12,477 bases of DNA from CAZBLP01 sp964492825 (lineage in GTDB: Bacteria; DYJV01): assembly GCA_964492825.1 (NCBI GenBank), contig CAZBLP010000056.1:1-12477 (forward strand). The letters run 5' to 3'. Made by a program: the position numbers and the translations under genes. This document shows, in pieces, positions 1-6,577 of the stretch. The notes under the pieces were generated by a model. It had not been told where the DNA came from, did not search any database, and saw only the letters and a list, made by a program, of their open reading frames with translations. Each line of letters opens with the position of its first letter. The first letter of the stretch is position 1.

Positions 1-10
1 TTTTAAACAC

Positions 11-39
11 TTGACTTTTTTCTTTTATATAGCTAATTA
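11..39 (+). promoter_or_regulatory. Candidate promoter for the rhodanese-sfsA pair
   Basis: A TTGACT hexamer at 11-16 resembles the sigma70 -35 box (TTGACA, 5 of 6). After a 17-bp spacer comes TAATTA at 34-39, a poor -10 box; other A/T-rich hexamers lie nearby (TATATA at 26-31, TAATAT at 38-43) at non-standard spacing. The position just upstream of the first gene makes a promoter plausible, but the -10 element is uncertain and the window edge hides anything further upstream. Confidence 0.3.
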
Positions 40-72
40 ATATTTAGCACACTAATAAAAAGGAGGTGTAAT

Positions 73-726
73 ATGAAAAGAAAAAAAATAATTTTATCAA
101 CATTGTTAAGCGGTTTAATTTTATTGTTTTCAGTAATGTCGGTATATTCCTTTGATTCAAAGTTTGCTTCAAATATCACTCCTGTACAGGCTTATCACAT
201 GCTTTTGCATGCACCTAACACATACCTTATTGATGTGAGGTCAAGGTATGAATATCAGCTTATAGGTCATCCAATGTGGGTAAAAAAAGGGAAGGTTTAT
301 ATGGCGTATAATATTCCTTTTATGTTTTTAACAAAAGAATTTGCCCAAAAAGGTGAAACTTTTGCAATGAATAAAAAAGCACCAGTAACAAGATATCAGT
401 TTGTAAAAAATCCTAATTTTATCAAAGTTTTAAAAATGAAATTTAAACCAAGCGATAATCTGATATTTATGTGCAGAAGCACAAAAAGATCACATAAGGC
501 AGCTGATATTGCCTATAAAAATGGTTTTAAGAACAGCTTTAACCTTCTTGGAGGTTTTGAAGGATACAGATTTCACGGCAAAAACCCAAATGAAAAAGCA
601 CTTGCAAAAAAATATAGCTCAATATATGGGAAGCCGGGCTTTATAAACGGGTGGAAATATTACAGGCTTCCATATTCATATAAAATGGACCCCAAATATG
701 TTTATCCTGATGATTTGAAAAAATAA
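73..726 (+). CDS. Exported rhodanese-like domain protein
   Basis: A 217-residue protein with a basic N-terminus (MKRKK) and a hydrophobic stretch at about residues 6-26, ending in a plausible signal-peptidase site near VYS/FDS, so it is probably periplasmic. The rest is one rhodanese domain: LIDVRSRYEY at about 52-61, an active-site loop CRSTKRS with the catalytic-type Cys134, and a LLGGFEGY segment at 158-165. Rhodaneses bind sulfur as a persulfide on this Cys and act as sulfurtransferases or sulfur carriers. Between the DVR strand and the Cys loop lies an extended, Lys-rich stretch (about 62-128) longer than in a minimal rhodanese, including a GHP...NIPF pattern. The start is supported by AAAAAGGAGG at 58-67. 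The gene is followed after 15 bp by the SfsA gene. A sulfur-metabolism role is an inference; the true substrate is unknown. Confidence 0.85.
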   Translation: MKRKKIILSTLLSGLILLFSVMSVYSFDSKFASNITPVQAYHMLLHAPNTYLIDVRSRYEYQLIGHPMWVKKGKVYMAYNIPFMFLTKEFAQKGETFAMNKKAPVTRYQFVKNPNFIKVLKMKFKPSDNLIFMCRSTKRSHKAADIAYKNGFKNSFNLLGGFEGYRFHGKNPNEKALAKKYSSIYGKPGFINGWKYYRLPYSYKMDPKYVYPDDLKK

Positions 727-741
727 TTTAATTTAAAATGG

Positions 742-1476
742 TTGATAAATTTGATAAAATTACTTGAAATTAAATCAGATGCTGAGGCAATTTTTAAATC
801 AAGACCCAACAAGTATGTTGCTGAAGTTGATATAGTAAAACCTTTTTCAGAAAAATGTGTAGTTGTTCATATTCATGATCCTGGACGGCTTTCTGAAATT
901 TTATATCCAGGTAATACTCTGTTGCTCAAAAATGAAGATAAACCCCACAGAAAGACCAAGTGGGATGTTATTGCAGGTAAGGTAAATAATGATTTTGTAT
1001 TGATTCATTCAGGTTATCACAGAAAAATTGCTGAATCTGTTTTTGAAAAAAATATATTGCCGTTTTGTGAAAATTTCAAAACCATAAAAGCAGAAGTAAA
1101 ATATAAAAATCATAGAATAGATTTTGTTGGTACGGAACATGACAATAAAAAATGCTGGATAGAAGTAAAAGGCTGTACTCTTGGCAAAGGCCAAGTTGCT
1201 TTGTTCCCGGATGCGCCTACTGTCAGAGGGGCTAATCATTTAAAAATACTGCTTGAGCTTCAAAACAAGGGGGATAATGCCAAACTTGTAATATTAATTT
1301 TTGCACCTGATGTAGAATATTTTATGCCTAATGCTGAAACAGATAAGAATTTTTCCGAAATTTTTAAGTATATAGTAAAAAAGGGGATAGATGTCTATCC
1401 CCTTTCTCTTTTGTATGAAAATAATTGGGTTTATTTTAAGAAACAGATTGATTTTAAAATCAGCAATCCACTTTAA
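742..1476 (+). CDS. sfsA: SfsA-family protein (sugar fermentation stimulation protein homolog)
   Basis: A protein of about 244 residues, the usual length for SfsA. Family signatures are visible: HIHDPGRLSEIL-type segment at 43-54, RIDF with Asp127, WIEVKG with Glu141 and Lys143, and the FPDAPTVRGANHL block at 155-167. Asp127, Glu141 and Lys143 form a PD-(D/E)xK nuclease-like arrangement. SfsA was named from a sugar-fermentation effect in Escherichia coli and has been described as DNA-binding; its cellular role is poorly defined. No in-frame ATG exists near the N-terminus, so the start is TTG at 742 or TTG at 751; neither has a clear Shine-Dalgarno site. An ATG at 738 is in another frame and stops after nine codons. 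Translation may be coupled to the rhodanese gene ending 15 bp upstream. The 3' end overlaps the convergent thiolase gene by 17 bp and contains a strong hairpin. Confidence 0.85.
   Translation: MINLIKLLEIKSDAEAIFKSRPNKYVAEVDIVKPFSEKCVVVHIHDPGRLSEILYPGNTLLLKNEDKPHRKTKWDVIAGKVNNDFVLIHSGYHRKIAESVFEKNILPFCENFKTIKAEVKYKNHRIDFVGTEHDNKKCWIEVKGCTLGKGQVALFPDAPTVRGANHLKILLELQNKGDNAKLVILIFAPDVEYFMPNAETDKNFSEIFKYIVKKGIDVYPLSLLYENNWVYFKKQIDFKISNPL
1377..1405 (-). terminator. Rho-independent terminator for the ligase-thiolase operon, inside sfsA
   Basis: A perfect 12-bp inverted repeat (1380-1391 with 1394-1405; arms AAAGGGGATAGA and TCTATCCCCTTT) flanks a 2-base centre. Read on the minus strand, the stem runs straight into a six-T tract (1382 down to 1377), the classic intrinsic terminator form. 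It begins 54 bp beyond the thiolase stop codon. Read on the plus strand, the downstream tract is broken (CTCTTTTG), so the signal is mainly directed at minus-strand transcripts. The hairpin lies in sfsA codons 213-222. Confidence 0.8.
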
Positions 1477-2653
1477 CCACTAATGCAGCTCCTGTATCAC
1501 CTGCTGCACATCCTGTAAACAATCCGTAACCACCGCCTTTTATCACTAATTCTTCAATTAATTCTATAATTAATCTTCCGGCTGTGGGTCCTTGAGGATG
1601 CCCGAAAACAAGAGAGCTTCCGTAATTATTCATTGCTTCCCATTTTATTCCAAATTTTTTTGCAAAATAAATATCATTAACAGCAAATGGATTATGACTT
1701 TTAATTGCTTTCATATCCTCTATTTTTAATCCTGCTTTTTCAAGAGCCATTTGAGCTGCAGGAACAGGTGCTTTAGCCATGCATCCTATTTCAACTTTTG
1801 AATACCCATAGGAAAGAATTTGTATTTTAATGTTTTTATCAGCACTTAATTCATCTGCTTTCTCTTTAGTGGTAACAATAATGAAACAGTTACCGTCAGC
1901 AGGGTGAGTCTGGGCTCCGAAACTGTGAACTCCGTTTGGAAGTACAGGACGAAGTTTAACCAAGCCATCTTTTGTTGAAGGAATTATTCCTTCATCTTCT
2001 TCAACTAATAAAGATTTTTTCTTGCTTATCTTCACTTCTGCTGGAAAAAAGTATCCTTTTTGAAACTCTCTGTTATTTTTTAAAGCATCAAGATATTGAT
2101 TATATCTTAAAAGTGCCATTTCATCACATTCTTCTTTGGTTGTGCCGATTTCTTTTGCAACTTTTTCAGCAGTTTCAATCATAGCGTTTTTGGCAAAAGG
2201 GTCTTTGTTGAAATTATCCATTAACCAATTTTCATGAAGAACTTCTCCTCCTGGTCCTAAAGGATTAGGCCAGACAATATGAGGGCCATTAGAGCATCTG
2301 TCTGTCATCAGATTAGCCACAGTTGAGAACATTCCCTGCTCTAACCCCATTGCTGCATAAAAGAGACAGGTTGTTGATGTTGAGCATGCTTGAGAAACAT
2401 TACAGCCTGCAATATGTTCTGCTCCAATCATATTTGCTGCCCAAGGCGCTCCGTAAAAAGCCTGTTTTTGATGAATTGTAAAACCAAGATATAAATACTC
2501 AAAAATTTTAGGGTCAATATTTTTAGTTGACAACCATTTTTTAGCAGTTGATGCTCCAAATATGACTGAATGCTCGTTTTGTTGGGTCATTTGCCATTTT
2601 GAGAAAGGCGTTGAATAATACCCTTTGTAAGGTATAAAAGCTTTTGAAAACAT
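1460..2653 (-). CDS. Atypical thiolase-family protein (acyl-CoA acetyltransferase)
   Basis: A 397-residue thiolase. The three catalytic positions of the family are present: nucleophile Cys90 in QACSTST, His352 in FGHPQGPTAGR, and Cys382 in TGCAAGDTG. Thiolases cleave 3-ketoacyl-CoA with CoA, or condense two acyl-CoAs, in the cytoplasm. It differs from housekeeping thiolases: the NEAF motif is replaced by HNPF (320-323), the usual SxxxDGAAA segment is replaced by THPADGNCFI (about 249-258), and the N-terminus lacks the common RTPxG pattern. These traits point to a divergent subfamily, perhaps with an unusual substrate. The start is supported by AGGAGG on the minus strand just upstream (about 2658-2664). 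It lies 44 bp downstream of an acyl-CoA ligase gene, forming a two-gene operon. It may supply the thiolysis step missing from the divergent hydratase-dehydrogenase operon. Biosynthetic condensation is an alternative role. Confidence 0.88.
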   Translation of the reverse strand: MFSKAFIPYKGYYSTPFSKWQMTQQNEHSVIFGASTAKKWLSTKNIDPKIFEYLYLGFTIHQKQAFYGAPWAANMIGAEHIAGCNVSQACSTSTTCLFYAAMGLEQGMFSTVANLMTDRCSNGPHIVWPNPLGPGGEVLHENWLMDNFNKDPFAKNAMIETAEKVAKEIGTTKEECDEMALLRYNQYLDALKNNREFQKGYFFPAEVKISKKKSLLVEEDEGIIPSTKDGLVKLRPVLPNGVHSFGAQTHPADGNCFIIVTTKEKADELSADKNIKIQILSYGYSKVEIGCMAKAPVPAAQMALEKAGLKIEDMKAIKSHNPFAVNDIYFAKKFGIKWEAMNNYGSSLVFGHPQGPTAGRLIIELIEELVIKGGGYGLFTGCAAGDTGAALVVKVDC

Positions 2654-2697
2654 ATAAACCTCCTTTTATTTGAATTTGTAAATTCTATTATTGTATT

Positions 2698-4278
2698 TTA
2701 ATTATTTTCGCTCCATGTCCCATATTTTTCTCTTAATTTTCTGTGCAATATTTTACCTGTGCCTGTTCTTGGCATTTCTTCATCTGTAATAAACTCTATT
2801 CTTTTCGGTATTTTAAAACCTGCAATTTTTCCTCTGCAAAATTCTCTAATCTCTTTTTTTAATTCTTCGCTTGGTTCATATTCTTTATTTAAGATAATAA
2901 CACTTGTGACAGCTTCACCCCATTTTTCATCAGGAATACCAATTACAGCAACATCTTTAACAGCTTCATGAGCACCTATAACATTTTCAACTTCTGAAGG
3001 ATATACATTTTCACCACCTGTTATAATCATATTTTTCTTTCTGTCAACAAGGTAGTAATAACCTTCTTCATCTTTTCTTGCCATATCACCTGCACTGAAA
3101 TATTCGCCTACAAATGCCTCTTTAGTAGCATCAGGGAGTTTCCAGTATTCTTTAAAAAGCATTGGCGAATATGAGTATAATTCGCCAACTTCACCGTCAG
3201 GAACTTCATTGCCATCTTCATCTAAAATCTTTATTCTTCTTGTGCCTATGACCTCTCGTCCTATGGAGCCAAGTTTCCTGAACTGTTCGTCAGGTCTTAA
3301 TAATGTAACAATTCCTGCTTCAGTGGAGCCGTAAGCTTCAAAAAGCTCTGAATTTTTAAAATATTCAAGAATACCGAGTTTGGTATCTTTTCTTGCAGGA
3401 GCAGAGGAGCATAAAAGCTTTCTGATTTTGCTCACATCGTATTTGTTTTTTATTTCGTCTGGTAGGGATAGTATCATAATGTAATGTGTTGGCACAAGAG
3501 AGGTAAAGGTAATTTTTTCATCTGATAAAGTTTTTAAAAAGTGTTCGGGATCAAAACTTTTCACATTATATATGCAAACACTGCCGTAAGTATATGTGAA
3601 AACAAAAGAGTAAAATATGGAATTTATGTGGCACATAGGCATTACAAGAAGGCCTGTGTCATCTCTGCCGAATCCAAATTCTGCAATATTAATAAGGTAA
3701 AAAGCTATAAGGCTTTCATGAGTTCTGACAACGCCTTTGGGCTTGCCTGTTGTACCTGAAGTGTAGGTCATAACCCATACGTCTTTATCGGTTATTTCAA
3801 TATCTGGTTCTTCAGAAGATGCTTTTGAAATAATATCTTCATATCCAAGATAATTTTCAGGAACGCTATTGTCACCGAAATATATAAAGTTTTTAGATAA
3901 AGTTTCATTAAGATTATTCCTAATGCTTTCTGCACCTTGAACAAAGTCAGATTCCACGATAAAAGCTTTTGCTTCTGAATTTTGCAATATATATTCATAT
4001 TCAGCTGGCGGCATTCTGAACATTATAGGCACAGCTACAATACCTGATTTGGCACATGCACCGTATATTTCCATCCATTCAACACAGTTATATGCAATAA
4101 TTGCGATTTTATCACCTTTTTTCAGCCCAAGTGATAATAACGCATTTGCCAGTTTATTACATCTTTCATTCCACTGCTTGAAAGTTATGGCTCTATTGAG
4201 GTCTTTTGCCCCCATCTTGTCAGGATAAAGATATGCTGCCATTTTTAACACTTCTCCAACATGCATCCATTTTCTCAT
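2698..4278 (-). CDS. AMP-forming acyl-CoA ligase (FadD-like), ligase 1
   Basis: A 526-residue member of the ANL adenylating enzyme superfamily, full length for an acyl-CoA synthetase. It should activate a carboxylic acid with ATP to an acyl-adenylate and then to the CoA thioester. Motifs in order: P-loop TYTSGTTGKPKGVV (171-184), YGSTE (316-320), SAGD (395-398), the hinge region VDRKKNMIITGGENVYP (411-427), and PRTGTGKI (503-510) carrying the adenylation lysine Lys509. The N-terminal core spans about 1-410 and the mobile C-terminal domain about 411-526. It is not of the shorter PaaK phenylacetate ligase type. The start at 4278 is favoured over a Met four residues later because AGGAGG lies just upstream on the minus strand (about 4285-4290). 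It leads the operon with the thiolase. The chain length or ring type of its acid substrate cannot be told from sequence alone. Confidence 0.92.
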   Translation of the reverse strand: MRKWMHVGEVLKMAAYLYPDKMGAKDLNRAITFKQWNERCNKLANALLSLGLKKGDKIAIIAYNCVEWMEIYGACAKSGIVAVPIMFRMPPAEYEYILQNSEAKAFIVESDFVQGAESIRNNLNETLSKNFIYFGDNSVPENYLGYEDIISKASSEEPDIEITDKDVWVMTYTSGTTGKPKGVVRTHESLIAFYLINIAEFGFGRDDTGLLVMPMCHINSIFYSFVFTYTYGSVCIYNVKSFDPEHFLKTLSDEKITFTSLVPTHYIMILSLPDEIKNKYDVSKIRKLLCSSAPARKDTKLGILEYFKNSELFEAYGSTEAGIVTLLRPDEQFRKLGSIGREVIGTRRIKILDEDGNEVPDGEVGELYSYSPMLFKEYWKLPDATKEAFVGEYFSAGDMARKDEEGYYYLVDRKKNMIITGGENVYPSEVENVIGAHEAVKDVAVIGIPDEKWGEAVTSVIILNKEYEPSEELKKEIREFCRGKIAGFKIPKRIEFITDEEMPRTGTGKILHRKLREKYGTWSENN

Positions 4279-4352
4279 AATCTGCCTCCTTTTTTATGTG
4301 TATTCTGTTTTTTTATGATATTCAAAACTATATTGAAAAAAATTAAAGGCAA

Positions 4353-4381
4353 TATCTAAACCAAAATCTAAAAAATAGCAA
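4353..4381 (-). promoter_or_regulatory. Weak candidate promoter for the ligase 1-thiolase operon
   Basis: On the minus strand a TTGCTA hexamer (4381-4376) is followed after 17 bp by TAGATA (4358-4353). This would place the start about 65-70 bases upstream of the ligase ATG. The -10 box is weak. Another possible -10, TACAAT (4394-4389), lacks a good -35 box, so the leftward promoter is not firmly located. Confidence 0.25.
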
Positions 4382-4557
4382 GAATAATATTGTAGAGCAA
4401 AATATACAGAAAAAAAAACTTTGAATATGTATAAAAAAGTATACAAGTATAACAGTAACTACAAAAAAATAATTTAACATCTGGTGTGTAGAAAATTTTT
4501 TTAACATATAAAAATTGTTTTGTTTTATACGGTTTTTTAGGTAATTAGTTATATTAA

Positions 4558-4591
4558 AATTTTTATAAAAACTTTAATTCTTATAAAAATT
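4558..4591. repeat. 11-bp inverted repeat upstream of the rightward promoter
   Basis: AATTTTTATAA (4558-4568) and TTATAAAAATT (4581-4591) are perfect inverted copies with a 12-base spacer. The element ends 8 bp before the -35 box, where an A/T-rich UP element or an activator or repressor site would sit. Its pure A/T content means it may have arisen by chance in such a region. Confidence 0.3.
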
Positions 4592-4599
4592 AAAACTAT

Positions 4600-4628
4600 T
4601 TGTTATTTTAAATTTTTTAAAGTATAAT
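4600..4628 (+). promoter_or_regulatory. Sigma70-type promoter for the rightward catabolic operon
   Basis: TTGTTA (4600-4605) is separated by exactly 17 bp from a perfect TATAAT (4623-4628). Transcription would begin near 4634-4636, about 95 bases before the first ATG at 4731. A/T-rich sequence upstream could act as an UP element. This is the best promoter match in the window. Confidence 0.6.
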
Positions 4629-4730
4629 ATCAATAATGATGCCAGTTATGCTTTATAAAAAATAAAACAATTTTTTAATGGCAATGTTTTTGCAGGTGCA
4701 TATATAAAAAAGTCAAAGGGGAGGTATTGC

Positions 4731-5681
4731 ATGGGTAAAAATTTAAAAATGGCTATAGTTGGAGCAGGTGCATTAGGTGGTACTTTTGGAGCATTATTGA
4801 CTGCTGCTGGATTTGATATAACTTTAATAGAAATTGATAAAAGAAGAGTTGATGCAATTAAAAAGAACGGCATAATTTTATATATGCCAGACGGTACAGT
4901 TAAAAAAGTAAAAGTTAAAATTACAGACAACCCAAAAGAAGCAGGAATAATGGATATTGTACAAATATCCGTTAAAGGTTATCATACTCATTCAGCAGCA
5001 ACTATGGCTCTGCCAATGGTTGGAGATAAAACATACGTTATTTCCGTTCAAAACGGTATTGGCAATTTAGAGACAATTGCCAATGTTGTTGGTAAAGAAA
5101 AGGTAGTTGGCGGTGTAACAGCACATAGCGCTATGCCGATCTCTCTTTATGAAATTAAATATGCTGGCGGTATGGGAGGTGTTTGGCTCGGCAGATATGA
5201 CGGCACAAAAGATAAGAGGTTGGAAGAAATTGCAGAGCTTTTCAATAAAGCTGGTTTTACTACTGAAATTATTTCAGGGAATGTTGAAATTCCTATTTGG
5301 AGAAAGCTTCTTGCTAATGTTTCATGCAATGCTGTTGCTGCATTAACAGGTTTTACTGGTAATCAACTACTTGGATGCGAACACACCAGAGAACTTATTA
5401 TTAAATTAGCTGAAGAAACAGCTGAAGTTGCAAAAGCCAAAGGATTGGAGTTTGAAGAATTAAAATTTGCAGGAGCCTTTGTGTTAAAAGCGCTTTCAGG
5501 TGTAAAAGATAATAAGATATCAATGCTTCAAGATGTTGAAGCAAAAAGAAGAACAGAGATTGATACTTTAAACGGGGCAATATGCAGGGAAGGTGCTAAA
5601 TTTGGAGTTAAAACACCATATAATGAAACTATTACGTTTCTTGTTAAGTCTTTAGAGCAAAAAATGTTGTGGGAAAAATAA
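4731..5681 (+). CDS. Ketopantoate reductase-family (PanE/ApbA) dehydrogenase
   Basis: A 316-residue protein with the complete family pattern: N-terminal Rossmann motif GAGALGG (11-17), QNGIGN (107-112) with Asn108, WRKLLANVSCN (190-200) with the catalytic-type Lys192, and SMLQDVEAKRRTEIDTLNG (264-282) with Glu276. In PanE these residues bind and reduce 2-dehydropantoate to pantoate with NADPH, in the cytoplasm. The start has GGGGAGG at 4718-4724, six bases upstream. It is the first gene after the rightward promoter and is followed by beta-oxidation genes and iorAB rather than panB or panC. By inference it may be a catabolic paralog acting on another 2-oxoacid/2-hydroxyacid pair, possibly producing the 2-oxoacid used by IorAB. 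A true pantothenate role cannot be excluded, because the catalytic residues are intact. Confidence 0.85.
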   Translation: MGKNLKMAIVGAGALGGTFGALLTAAGFDITLIEIDKRRVDAIKKNGIILYMPDGTVKKVKVKITDNPKEAGIMDIVQISVKGYHTHSAATMALPMVGDKTYVISVQNGIGNLETIANVVGKEKVVGGVTAHSAMPISLYEIKYAGGMGGVWLGRYDGTKDKRLEEIAELFNKAGFTTEIISGNVEIPIWRKLLANVSCNAVAALTGFTGNQLLGCEHTRELIIKLAEETAEVAKAKGLEFEELKFAGAFVLKALSGVKDNKISMLQDVEAKRRTEIDTLNGAICREGAKFGVKTPYNETITFLVKSLEQKMLWEK

Positions 5682-5738
5682 TTTTATAGTAGTTGAAATT
5701 TAAACATTAAATTATAAAAATAAAAGGAGGAAAAGGGT

Positions 5739-6548
5739 ATGGCTTATAATTTTTTTAATGTTTTTGTTGAAGATGGTGTTGGTATTGTTGAATTAAACAG
5801 ACCACCTGCCAATTCTTTAAATGCTGAATTTACTTCAGAGTTGGGAAATGCTTTTGATGAGCTTGAGCAAAACAATGATGTTAAAGTTATTTTAATCAAA
5901 AGCGCTTTACCAGGTTTCTTTGTTGCTGGTGCTGATATTAAAATGTTTGCTGAAATGACACCTCTTGAAGGAAAAACTATTTCAAAAATTCTGCAAAATG
6001 TAATTGGAAAATTGGAAAATATGAATAAAGTATCAATTGCTGCTATTAATGGATTTGCACTTGGAGGTGGATTAGAGCTTGCACTTGGATGTGATTTTAG
6101 ATTTGCAGCAAAGGTTGCGAAGGTTAAAGATAAAGAAAGAGCTGTTATGGTGGGTTTGCCAGAAACATCTCTTGGAGTTATTCCCGGAGCAGGCGGTACA
6201 CAGAGACTGGCAAGGATTATAGGCCCTAAAAGAGCTTTGTATTATATTGCCCAAGCAGCACAAATGAATGTGGAAGAGGCATACAGACTTGGAATAATAG
6301 AAAAAGTATTTGAAAATGATGAGGAACTTAATAAAGGAGCTCTGGAATTTGCAAAATCTCTTGCCAAAAAAGCTACTTATGCAATTGGTGCAGCTAAAAG
6401 AGCAATTTATGACGGAGTAAATGAAACATTGGAAGTTGGCCTTAAATTTGAATGTCAAGAGTTTTACAATTGTTTTGAATCTGAAGATTCTACAGAAGGA
6501 TTTAATGCTTTTATAGAAAAAAGAAAGCCTAATTTCCAAGGCAAATAA
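5739..6548 (+). CDS. Enoyl-CoA hydratase/isomerase family protein (crotonase)
   Basis: A 269-residue crotonase-fold protein expected to add water to trans-2-enoyl-CoA. The oxyanion-hole segments GADIK (64-68) and ALGGG (107-111) are present, as are both acid/base residues of true hydratases, Glu113 in GGGLELA and Glu142 in LPETSLG, followed by IPGAGGTQRL (148-157). Both glutamates support hydratase activity over other crotonase reactions. The two are 29 residues apart instead of the 20 of classic enoyl-CoA hydratase, because of an insertion of about 9 residues near 124-135 (rich in Lys, containing KVAKVKDKER). The start is backed by AAGGAGG at 5724-5730. The gene follows the PanE-like gene after 57 bp and precedes the 3-hydroxyacyl-CoA dehydrogenase by 29 bp, which supports sequential beta-oxidation steps. 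Confidence 0.9.
   Translation: MAYNFFNVFVEDGVGIVELNRPPANSLNAEFTSELGNAFDELEQNNDVKVILIKSALPGFFVAGADIKMFAEMTPLEGKTISKILQNVIGKLENMNKVSIAAINGFALGGGLELALGCDFRFAAKVAKVKDKERAVMVGLPETSLGVIPGAGGTQRLARIIGPKRALYYIAQAAQMNVEEAYRLGIIEKVFENDEELNKGALEFAKSLAKKATYAIGAAKRAIYDGVNETLEVGLKFECQEFYNCFESEDSTEGFNAFIEKRKPNFQGK
6111..6128 (+). repeat. Imperfect 9-nt tandem duplication inside the hydratase gene
   Basis: AAGGTTGCG (6111-6119) is followed directly by AAGGTTAAA (6120-6128); the first six bases are identical. The copies encode KVA and KVK and lie in the stretch where the protein has about nine residues more than classic hydratases. A small in-frame duplication could have produced part of that insertion. Confidence 0.5.
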
Positions 6549-6572
6549 TTATTAAGGTTATTATTAAGGAGG
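6549..6572 (+). repeat. Direct repeat covering the dehydrogenase ribosome binding site
   Basis: TTATTAAGG occurs at 6549-6557 and again at 6561-6569, a 12-bp period. The second copy runs on into AAGGAGG (6566-6572), the ribosome binding site of the next gene. It may be a local duplication that left a second, incomplete Shine-Dalgarno copy. Confidence 0.5.
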
Positions 6573-6577
6573 ATAAT

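Larger units (their letters stand above)
4279..4730. other. Divergent intergenic control region (452 bp)
   Basis: This very AT-rich stretch separates the leftward ligase-thiolase operon from the rightward operon, so it should hold both promoters and any shared operator. No convincing gene or structured RNA is seen. Repeats present are three GTATA copies on the plus strand (4429-4433, 4439-4443, 4447-4451) and a perfect 11-bp inverted repeat (4558-4568 with 4581-4591) just upstream of the rightward -35 box. The transcribed leader before the rightward gene would be about 95 bases. Confidence 0.7.

Noticed and set aside
4636..4665. Nine-codon ORF starting ATGATG right at the predicted transcription start, as a possible leader peptide
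   Set aside because: No ribosome binding site, no regulatory codon run, and no attenuator-like hairpins follow it; best explained by chance.
4646..4930. 94-codon minus-strand reading frame over the start of the PanE-like gene
   Set aside because: It lies mostly opposite a well-supported gene, has no family features, and lacks support for its own start.
5698..5716. Inverted repeat AATTTAA/TTAAATT after the PanE-like gene as a terminator
   Set aside because: Pure A/T stem of 7 bp with no T tract; too weak, and the following gene has no separate promoter.
6072..6539. 155-codon minus-strand reading frame opposite the hydratase gene
   Set aside because: Cys-, Phe- and Ser-rich composition typical of an antisense shadow of an A-rich coding strand; the plus-strand frame has full catalytic motifs.
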